Program-made: the position numbers and the translations under genes | Shown here: positions 55,867 through 64,000 of the stretch, piece after piece | Numbering within the stretch: the first letter of the stretch is position 1 | How the letters are laid out: each line of letters begins with the position of its first letter | From: Nicotiana tabacum | Lineage: Eukaryota; Streptophyta; Magnoliopsida; Solanales; Solanaceae | Assembly: GCF_000715075.1 (NCBI RefSeq) | Contig: NC_134095.1 | Location: forward strand, 54,370,419 to 54,434,418 | DNA length: 64,000 nucleotides | Direction: 5' to 3' | The notes under the pieces: generated by a model | Seen by the model: the letters and a program-made list of their open reading frames with translations, nothing else | Told to the model about the DNA's origin: nothing | The model's database searches: none

Positions 55867-57440
55867 CAAGACTCCTTTCGAATGGGGAGAGGAGCAGCTT
55901 TCCAATTATTAAGCTTTGTCTCTGGCCCAACGAATTGAACTTCCGCGTTGCTAGAACCTTCACCACTTTCCACCATGTTCACATCGTCAAACAGCTTTTC
56001 AAATCTTTCAATTAATTCCTCCTCAGGATTAATCCTGGATTTAGGAATTGTTGTTATCGGGTGATTTCTGGTACCGGATTTGACAAAAGACTTTGATAGA
56101 TGTGGGACTGGCTTTGGAAGGACCCACGCCTTCTGTTTCGGCTTTTTGGCCTTTCTCACGTCTGTGACAGTAGGTATGAATCCCAATCCAAATGTTCCCC
56201 AGTTCTCGGGAAGAGATACTGGTTGTATAATGCCTTGCAAAGATGAGCCCAAACCTTTTCCGGGTACAAAACCATTCTTTAACATTTCATAGGCTACCAT
56301 GACTGATGCGGCGGTTATCTTTGGATTCAGAATGTATTTCCCCTCCGGAATTTTCTCTACCAACATTGTGTCAGAAACCTGGTAATTTTCTATTCCTTCG
56401 ACCGGTACAATGGCACTGCTGTGAGCATTTAAACTGTCTTCCTCATGCACAACTATTTCTTGCTTATCCCATTCAAACTTGACCACCTGGTGTAGCGTTG
56501 ATGGGACTGCTTTAACAGCATGTATCCATGGTCGACCCAACAGTAAATTATAAGAAACAGCTATATCCAATACCTGAAACTCCATTGTGAATTCAACTGG
56601 CCCTATTGTCAGTTCCAGCACTATGTCGCCAAATAAATCTCTGCTACCACCGTCAAATCCCCGTACGCAAATACTATTCTTTTGGATCCTCTCCTCTTTT
56701 ATTTTCAACTTGCTTAGAGTGGAGAGAGGGCAGATGTTTGCGCTTGACCCGTTGTCAACCAACACCCGGGTCACTACGGAGTTTTCACATTTTAAGGTGA
56801 GGTAAAGAGCTCTGTTGTGCTCAGTACCTTCCACAGGCAATTCGTCATCAGAAAATGTGATTCTGTTTGCCTCAAAGATTTTGTTGGCTATTTTTTCCAA
56901 GTGATTCACAGAGATTTTATCAGGAACGTGTGCCTCATCCAAGATCTTCATTAAAGCTCGACGGTGCTCGTCTGAATGGATCAGCAATGACAATAATGAA
57001 ATTTGAGCGGGCGTCTTTTTCAATTGTTCCACGATAGAATAGTCGTGGAGCTTCATCTTTCTCAAGAATTCTTCTGCTTCTTCTTCTGTCACAGCTTTCT
57101 TCATTGGTGTTGGATTATTTTTAGTTTTTCTTAACTCTTCGGGAGTAAAACATCTTCCCGAACGAGTCAAGCCTTGCACCTCACAGACTTCTTCCTTGAC
57201 TTCTTTTCCTTTGTACATTACCGTCACCCGTTCGTAGTTCCATGGAATGGCTTTGTTGTTGATCACTGGTAACTGGGTTACTGGCTTGATAATAACCCGA
57301 TCTACACGGGATCCTTCCACGACTATGATGGGTTTGCTGGCGACCCCTTGTACAATCACTTTTGATCCTTCCTGCTTTGTAGCAACTTTGCTCGAAGATC
57401 CCTTCTCAACTACCACAGATGGCTCATCACCATTTTTGTT
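55863..57440 (-). CDS. Element A protease region with G-patch (gag-pro C-terminal part)
   Basis: An open frame of over 517 codons with no Met needed at its start, since it continues the gag frame across a single TAG at 57441-57443. Counting from 57416, the aspartic protease active site is LVDNGSSANICPL (D221), followed by ICVRGFDGGSRDLFGDIVL and SYNLLLGRPWIHAVKAVPS. A G-patch-like motif (LKNGFVPGKGLGSSLQGI) lies at about residues 379-396. The C-terminus (to ESW at 55866) meets the intron donor. Family role: maturation of the gag-pol polyprotein; the G-patch role is unknown. Confidence 0.88.
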   Translation of the reverse strand, partial: NKNGDEPSVVVEKGSSSKVATKQEGSKVIVQGVASKPIIVVEGSRVDRVIIKPVTQLPVINNKAIPWNYERVTVMYKGKEVKEEVCEVQGLTRSGRCFTPEELRKTKNNPTPMKKAVTEEEAEEFLRKMKLHDYSIVEQLKKTPAQISLLSLLIHSDEHRRALMKILDEAHVPDKISVNHLEKIANKIFEANRITFSDDELPVEGTEHNRALYLTLKCENSVVTRVLVDNGSSANICPLSTLSKLKIKEERIQKNSICVRGFDGGSRDLFGDIVLELTIGPVEFTMEFQVLDIAVSYNLLLGRPWIHAVKAVPSTLHQVVKFEWDKQEIVVHEEDSLNAHSSAIVPVEGIENYQVSDTMLVEKIPEGKYILNPKITAASVMVAYEMLKNGFVPGKGLGSSLQGIIQPVSLPENWGTFGLGFIPTVTDVRKAKKPKQKAWVLPKPVPHLSKSFVKSGTRNHPITTIPKSRINPEEELIERFEKLFDDVNMVESGEGSSNAEVQFVGPETKLNNWKAAPLPIRKESW

Positions 57441-58106
57441 CTACTTAGGTACCGACTTATCCTCTGCTAACTGTTCATCTGGCTTGGCTTCATGAGACCG
57501 AATCATCATGACGGTTTGTGATGGCTTCTTTGTTTCTCCATCAGCCCGTACTATTTCTATCATATTGGCCTCCTGATGAGCTGGCATTGGATTTCTGTTG
57601 ATATTGGGAGCTTCGGGGGTTTGAACTTCAATTTTATTAGTATCAATCAGCTCTTGTATTACATTTTTTAAATGCCAGCACTTTTCTGTATCATGGCCTG
57701 GTGTACCAGAACAATACTCACAGCTAACGGTGTAGTCCAGATTCTTTGGAGGAGGATTGGGCAGCTTGGATTGTATTGGCCTTAGCATATCTAGTTGTCT
57801 CAACCTGTGGAATAGACTAGTGTAGGATTCTCCCAATGGAGTGAAGGTTTTCTTTTTCTGTCCCCTTTCACCCCTGAATACTTGATTAGGCCTGAAACCT
57901 GGTCTGGGGTAGGTTCGCGGATAAGGATAGGTACTTGGTATGACAGGAGCACGCCAATGAGCGTGGGCATGTGACTGATTGTATGCTTGCGCATGGTTGA
58001 CGGAGAAATAAGGTTCCGACGGGTGATAGTAGTGTTGGGGTGAATTGTGGTGGTAAGTTGATTGGTGGGATCGATGTTGATTGTAGTAATGAGGTGAACC
58101 TCTGGA
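57441..58106 (-). pseudogene. Element A gag C-terminal part, N-terminus deleted
   Basis: The frame contains a His/Tyr-rich stretch (HYYNQHRSHQSTYHH), a FTPLGESYTSLFHRLRQLDM block and a CCHC-like knuckle, CEYCSGTPGHDTEKC, then QELIDTNKIEVQTPEAP. The first codons of the open frame (58107-58130) come from LTR sequence, so the true gag start and capsid core are gone. It ends at an in-frame TAG, after which the same frame continues as protease. Confidence 0.86.
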
Positions 58107-61100
58107 TCCCGAATTCCGTGGTTCTAGCACGGTCGCTTAACCATTTTTATACTTGGCTTAATAATCTCGGCTTACTAAATACATTTTTTCTTGTTGCATG
58201 ATTTTATTACCGCTTTTGTTTAGATTGTTTACAATTATAGACCTTTCTTGAAACGAATCACCCGTACGTATATTCGTATTATATATTTTTTATAAATGTA
58301 AAGAATCATGTCATGCATACGTATACACAATATGGTTGATAATATTTTTTTTTTTATATTTTATATTTTTATTTAAAAAAAACTTATGTTCGAAATTGTG
58401 CTAAAAATAAAATTAAGAACATTCGTCACTCTTGTATGATTAAATAGTGAACTGCACATCTCGGGTTATATGAAATTAATTTAATATCCTCCGAAGAAAA
58501 CCCCTTTTATTAAATTTTTGCTCGAAGTTGCGCGAACGCATAATCCGAACTGCCTTTAGAAAATGTAATTAGGTCACGCGAACGTATCCCTAATTTCTCG
58601 AAATATTCTTGATAGTAATGTAAAATTTCTACAAATGTTTATTATATTCATCTATTTTTAAATATGAGAATCATGGAAATCAATGATTGGGACGCCTCCA
58701 AATTTCTTGAAAAGATACCCAAATTTATTAGGTGTTGACCACAGGTTATATTTTAAACGCATGAATTATATACCTCAAAACTCTTTAAATTTAACGAATT
58801 AATGATATGAAAAATAAATAACGTGCAACTTAAATTTACCAAAAAAAAGCGAATTACGTGTGAAACTAGAAAAAAAAAATTATTGATAAACAAACTAATA
58901 GTTTTCGAAAAAATTTCATTATTCTATTCAGAGCGACCTCTATTTTGTATATCTTTGACTTAAAATGTTGCAATTCGTATTTATGAATCCCACCTCCTTC
59001 TTATCAACTTGTTTTTAGTCCAAAGTTTTAACTATTTAGTTAATTTGCTTACGATGATTGAGTTTGGGATAGATAAAATCAAACCAATTTTTATTCTCGG
59101 GCTATGCAAGCTATTTACAAACACTAAATATACACTTTGTAAGAATCAATAACGTTATTTTTTATATACTATTTTTAGAAATGAGTTAAACGCATTCTAA
59201 AAATAAATGGACCATTTGTTTTTAAGAAAGAGAACCAATCTACAAGTTGATTTAATAAGATGACATTACATGTAACGTAAATATACATCTGAACCATCCG
59301 TAATAATCCAATATCTTAATCGTAACGAATTATATCGATTCACCTCTCACTTAGAGTTATCCGCATTATTAGGCCCTATGTTTTTTTTTTTGTATAAACA
59401 AGAATACTTATGTCAACTAGAATTAAACAATATCGAACTTGACGAAATAGCTAGTTCCCCGATATTTTCATGTTACCAAACACTTAGTTAACATGGTCTA
59501 AATACAAAGTTTAAAGAATAATCAACTTTCTACCAAATTCCCTGTCTTGACAATTCGAATATAACTATACTTAATGAGATTCTGAAATAGATAACATTAT
59601 TACAAAGCTTATATGAACTTCAAAAGGGGATGATTAACTAATAATCCTCATGTCAAGCGCAAGCTAATAGTTAATTAAAAAATTAAACTCGACTAATGCC
59701 TTAAGATGAACAACAGACATATTTGAAATTTCAGATTTCATTTACTGGCATTATTGAAGCTTTTCATGACATGAGTCTACATATATGTACCTGGAAATGA
59801 GGGTAAAAGAGGTAAAGTTCAGCAGTAGCAGCAACAACAAAACCAGCAGAAAAATGCCAATGATTCAGCAGATTTGAGCAAAACAGCAAGACCCGTGAAA
59901 ACCGGACGAACAGTAGCAGAAATTTTATGAAAATTTCAGATCCAATCAAACAGTATCACCAAACAAACCAAGACAGATATGAGGAAAACAATATTTCTGA
60001 CCTCTCTTATTTTTTTCTGTTCTGTTTCAGATTCTGTGTGTATGTGTGTGTGCTCTCTTTTTCTAATTTTTTTTTCTTTCTGTTTCTTTTCTCTGTCTAT
60101 CTTTTCTTGTTTTCTCTACTGATTTTTCAGCTCCTTTTGTTATTTCTGTCCAGTTTCCTCTCTATATGTTCTGCCCTTTGTATATCTCTCCCTCTGTTTC
60201 CCTTTTTTTTCTGTTCTCTCCTTTCAGATAATCTCTCTCTCTGTCTATTCTCTGCTTGAAATCAGTCCCAACACCTCTTCTTATATAACTTATTTTCCTC
60301 CTTTTCAGCCTACTGCCCGGACCCCTTTTCCCCTTTTAAAATCAGAAATTTCCACTCAAATAACACTAAGTCTGCTTTTCTAATCAATCAACCATTAATG
60401 ATACCTTTTCCCTTATTTTCAGCACTCCCAATTCCCTTTGTTCCCCATTATTTCATTAATTAATATCCTATTGATAAAGCACTAGCAATAAAGTATCATG
60501 CTAACTGTTTTATTCCCCAAACACCCCTGAAAATCCCTTAATATTACTGCCCCAGACCAAAACTGCCCGAACTTAACAATTATCTAAACTAATCTGCTTA
60601 ACAGCTAATAACCAATTCCTAAAATAAATCAAACAAACATTCTATCCTCACAGATTGTGCCAAACAGGGAAATGCAATAGCTATGATCGATCCAGCATAC
60701 CAAATGTCTAATAGCTAATTGACAAAGGCTAAATTCAAATTGGAACTAACAGACTGAACACTGAACTTGAATAAAAACATATTAACAATACACAGAACTC
60801 AACAGAAGAATTTAAACTGAAATTGAAAATTGAACTAAGATCAAACAAATGCAGGAGCATTGTCAGTATATTGACAATGCCCTGAAACTAATTTCCCAGA
60901 AATCAACATACACAACATCCATTTGACGAACTTATTGATTTACAAACAAGAATAATTTAATTGACGAGTATTAATCAATCGATTACCTACAATATTTGTC
61001 AACAATCAGTCTATAAATAATCAAGCAATTTTAATCGGCATTGACAAGGACAGAGGTTTTAACAACTAATTGACGAACTTATCCGAATTGATTACACATC

Positions 61101-62748
61101 CTATAACTATTCACAACAAAGAACATAAACAAATTCAAACAAATAAAAGGGATACTGGGAATGAGAAGATGATTTGAAAGAATCGGGACAATTAATCAAA
61201 ACTAAACTACACAAATAAACGGATAAACAAAAACCATAAACACAGGAAAAGAAAAAAAAATACCTCCAACCTTCAGAACTCATACGGACACAGGCTCAAC
61301 TTGGATTCGGACCTTTTGAGGTTGAACAGACTTTATTCGAAGTATTCTCAATTGAGAATACCTCGATTAAAGTCTCTTAGACCTCAATCCCTCATTTAAT
61401 CGGACAAATTCCACGATTTGGCATTTTAGGGTTCCACTTTTCTCGGATTTAGGGTTTGACCATTTCTGGGCATATTTGAAGGAAATCAAGAGTGGTTTAG
61501 GGGTGAAGGAAGCTTGGGGGTTACCTAGTCTAAATCTGAAACACATCTGACAAGTTCAGGTTTGTTTTGAACCTTCAAAAGAAGATTCGAGGAGTTTTAG
61601 GAAGATTCGAAACAAACGATTGTCAGATCCATGGTGAGGGTAGTCAGGAGAAGCTATGGTGTTAATTAGGGACTGATTGGTTTGGATCTGAGTTTGTCTC
61701 GAATCTTCAAATGAAGATTCGAGAAACTCCAGGAAGATTCGAGCTCAGTGGTTACCAGATTTGGATAGAGGATGGTCAGGGGGTTCAGGGGTGTTAAGGT
61801 GGTGACCGGCGGCGTCGTTGCCGCCGGGTTTCAGGCGAGGGGGAGTTAGGACGGCTAGGGTTTGGGGTATCGTCACAAGGACGATGATGAACAGGAGAGG
61901 GAGGGGGTGTTTGGTTAGGGGGGCTGGGGTAGGAATTATGCTTTTATAGTAGAGGGGGGAATTGATCTTGGCCGTTGGATCCATCAAGATCTATGGCCAG
62001 GATCAATTCACTTAAAGGGGACGACACCGTTTTTTTCAAACTGGGGATGGGTTGGCCGGGGCAATGGGTCGGGTAGGGGATTACGGGTTTGGTCAAAGCT
62101 CTGGGAGCCATTGGATCAGAAATAACGAACGGCCCCGATCAAATTCAACCATACGGTGTCGTATGGTTTGTCTTTGAAATTAACTGACCGGGCATCATCA
62201 AACGGCGTAGTATTTGCCCTATACTACGTCGTTTGATGGTCTTTGGGTTGACTGACCTGGGCCGGGTAAATGCTTTGTTTTGGGCCTGATTTTTTTTGTC
62301 AATTAAAATGGCCCAGTCCAATTTTCTTCCTATTTACACTTTAATTCCTAATTATTAAATTCCTAATTTTAATTATAAAAATCAAAATTACCCTTACAAA
62401 AATATTAATTACCCTTTAACAACCATTAACACACAAGACAAAACATTAATCACACAATGACAAATTTAAATGACAAAAATAGGATAAATGCATATTTTAG
62501 TGATTTTCTTTTTTAGAGCTAAATAACGGTTTAATTAATTCTTAAATGCATAATTAAATCCTAGATATGCATGCAACATGTATTTTTATTTTATTTTTCA
62601 TTTAACTATAACAACGTAAACATTTACGGACAAAACACAAATAATTATCCAAAAAATGCCACATAAATTCTAAAAATTGCATACAAAGAAAAATTATTTG
62701 TGATTTCTTTTGGAGTAGTTCTTGTGAGGCAAAAATCACGTGCTCACA
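58107..62748 (-). repeat. Element A 5' LTR, truncated (4,642 bp)
   Basis: It corresponds to 44995-49624 of the partner LTR. The last roughly 226 bases of the LTR (as 44769-44994), the PBS, the leader and the gag N-terminus are missing at the 58106/58107 junction. The outer end, TGTGAGCACGTG on the minus strand, is intact and abuts GTCCCCAAGT. Confidence 0.94.
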
Positions 62749-63270
62749 GTCCCCAAGTTGAAATCTTCAACTCTGTCGGTCTTCAAGTTAAAGTCTTCAA
62801 ATTCACCGATCTTCGAGTTGAAATATTTAGGCTCTCCAAGTCTCAAAGTTGAAGTCTTCAAGTCCGTCGGTCTACAAGTTGAAGTCTTCAAATTCGCTGA
62901 TCTTCAAGTTGAAATATTTAGGCCTTCCAAGTCTCAAAGTTGAAGTCTTCAAGTCTGTCGGTCTTCAAGTTGAAGTCTTCAAATTCGCCGATCTTTAAGT
63001 TGAAATATTTAGGCCCTCCAAGTCTCAAAGTTGAAGTATTCAAGTTCGTCGGTCTTCAAGTTTCAGTCTTCAAATTCGCCGGTCTTAAAGTTGAAATATT
63101 TAAGCCCCCCCAAGTTGAAGTCTTCAAGTTCGTCGGGCTTCAAGTTTCGGTCTTCAAATTTGCCGATCTTAAAGTTGAAATGTTTAAGACCTCCGAATCT
63201 TCGAGTTGAAGTCTACAAAGTTCGCCAAATCTTCAAAGTTTTCCAAGTGTTCAAGTCGATGTCGTCTTCA
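62749..63270 (+). repeat. 91-bp tandem array (about 5 copies), element B 3' region
   Basis: The marker GAAATATTTAGG recurs at 62820, 62911, 63002 and 63093 (91-bp steps) and again, altered, at 63177. Within each unit shorter CTTCAAGTTGAAGTCTTCAA words repeat. The same words at 44745-44768 show that the array was split by element A. Confidence 0.9.
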
Positions 63271-63284
63271 AGTTGAAGCTTTGT

Positions 63285-63520
63285 AACTTTCCAATCTTAA
63301 GGTGGACATATAAGTATCTTTGCACCTTAAGTTGGCCTCTTCGTGGGTTTGTCCTTAAAAGGAACTATAACTTTCCAATCTTAAGGTGGACATATAAGTC
63401 CATTCGTACCTTAAGTTGGCCTCTTCGTGGGTTTGTCCTTAAAAGGAACTATAATTTTCCAATCTTAAGGTGGATATATGAGTCCTTTTGCACCTTAAGT
63501 TGGCCTCGCCGATAGTCGAG
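63285..63520 (+). repeat. 84-bp tandem array (2.8 copies), element B 3' region
   Basis: Units start at 63285, 63369 and 63453 with AACTTTCCAATCTTAAGGTG and share CACCTTAAGTTGGCCTCTTC and GGTTTGTCCTTAAAAGGAAC. Confidence 0.93.
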
Positions 63521-63522
63521 CT

Positions 63523-63760
63523 ATTTTGAGAGTAATCTCTCCAAGAATCGGGCCATTTTGAGAGTAATCTCTCCAAGAATTGGGCCATTTTGAGAGTCAT
63601 CTCTCCAAGAATTGGGCCACATTGAGAGTAATCTCTCCAAGAATCGGACCATTTTGAGAGTAATCTCTCCAAGAATTGGGCCACATTGAGAGTAATCTCT
63701 CCAAGAATCGGGTCATTTTGAGAGTAATCTCTCTGGTAGTCGGGTCATGGAAGTAATCCC
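63523..63760 (+). repeat. 32-bp tandem array (about 7 copies), element B 3' region
   Basis: ATTTTGAGAGTAATCTCTCC repeats at 63523, 63555, 63587, 63619, 63651, 63683 and 63715, with alternating ATTTTG and ACATTG unit starts. GGAGAGATTACTCTC within the unit is partly self-complementary. Confidence 0.94.
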
Positions 63761-64000
63761 TCCGATTTTTGGGCAGGGATAAGTACTCATCCCCTCACAC
63801 CCCAAGATTATCTTCTCCATGCGTGGATCATCTTGTTGAACAAGAACATATCTTTCTTGTTTGACCTACAAAAAAAGAAGAAAAAAAGACAGACAAAGGA
63901 AGACAAAACAACTAGAAGAAGAAATTACCTTCACCATTGCTTCTTAATCGTTTGTTGACAAACTCAAAGAGATATGCAAAAGCTGGTGATTGATACTCAA
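63761..64000 (+). other. Element B 3' region to the window edge
   Basis: No further tandem units and no LTR start (TGTTGGTCC) are seen; an A/G-rich tract lies at about 63870-63925. The 3' LTR should lie beyond the window. Confidence 0.6.

Larger units (their letters stand above)
44769..62748 (-). mobile_element. Ty3/gypsy element A (Ogre-like, Tat lineage), 18.0 kb
   Basis: The very long LTRs (44769-49624, and 58107-62748 truncated) enclose a minus-strand gag end, protease with G-patch, a putative intron, RT, RNase H, second RNase H and integrase, then a 3' region with a 48-bp tandem array and a polypurine tract. Long LTRs, a dual RNase H and an intron between protease and RT together identify the Ogre group of the Tat lineage (family knowledge). 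The left end is TG and the right end CA, flanked by a 10-bp direct repeat GTCCCCAAGT. PBS, leader and gag start are deleted at 58106/58107. Confidence 0.92.
36367..64000 (+). mobile_element. Ty3/gypsy element B (Tat lineage), split by element A, 3' end outside the window
   Basis: The 5' LTR at 36367-37153 is followed by a PBS, gag, protease, RT, RNase H, a second archaeal-type RNase H and integrase (to 44266), then a long 3' region with four kinds of tandem repeats. The second RNase H before integrase is the diagnostic of the Tat group. The 3' region is interrupted at 44769-62748 by element A, inserted in the opposite direction, and continues at 62749. No 3' LTR is reached by 64000. All coding parts are broken, many by C-to-T type stops. 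Confidence 0.9.

Noticed and set aside
62740..63276. Repetitive peptide frames rich in VFKLKSS-like words
   Set aside because: They reflect the 91-bp array in all three frames; the unit is not a multiple of three, so no frame is kept.

Overview
This is plant nuclear DNA, most likely from a member of the Solanaceae. Two things point there: the repeat families (an Au-type SINE tail, a tRNA-derived SINE with a TTA-run tail, Tekay-like, Tat/Ogre-like and SIRE-like LTR elements, all recalled from solanaceous genomes) and the AT-rich intergenic sequence. Only one stretch looks like an ordinary host gene: the first 1,925 bases, minus strand, encode the N-terminal and LRR part of a receptor kinase close to Arabidopsis At1g34110 (RGI5). 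It leaves the window before the transmembrane and kinase parts.

Bases 1926-3623 hold the upstream region, a Stowaway MITE and the 3' part of a SINE. Bases 3624-29913 are one copia element (minus strand, TSD CCACT) split by later insertions: a TRIM beside its 3' LTR; a 9.4-kb Tekay-type gypsy element (TSD AGTTT) in its RNase H; a hAT-like MITE (TSD ATTTTAGA) in its gag; an 11-kb SIRE-type copia element (TSD GATAG) that landed three bases inside that MITE; and a gypsy solo LTR (TSD AAGGC) inside the envelope-position ORF of the SIRE element. Nearly every junction resolves to the base.

Bases 29919-36366 are AT-rich spacer with three more Stowaway MITEs, a SINE, a large GAATACA/TGTATTC inverted repeat and a degenerate fragment of a HEN2 (nuclear exosome RNA helicase) gene.

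From 36367 to the right edge lies a plus-strand Tat-lineage gypsy element with two RNase H domains and a 3' region made of successive unrelated tandem arrays (37, 91, 84 and 32 bp). A second, minus-strand Ogre-like element of 18 kb (44769-62748, LTRs about 4.86 kb) is inserted in that 3' region. It keeps a G-patch, a second RNase H, a well-formed 184-bp intron between the protease and RT regions and a 48-bp tandem array, but has lost its PBS, leader and gag start.

No bacterial-type operon, CRISPR array, rRNA or tRNA gene was found. The coding regions belong to transposons and almost all are broken by premature stops or frameshifts. The least ordinary observations are the Ogre-type intron, a noncoding motif shared by the 3' regions of the two Tat-lineage elements, and their hypervariable tandem arrays.
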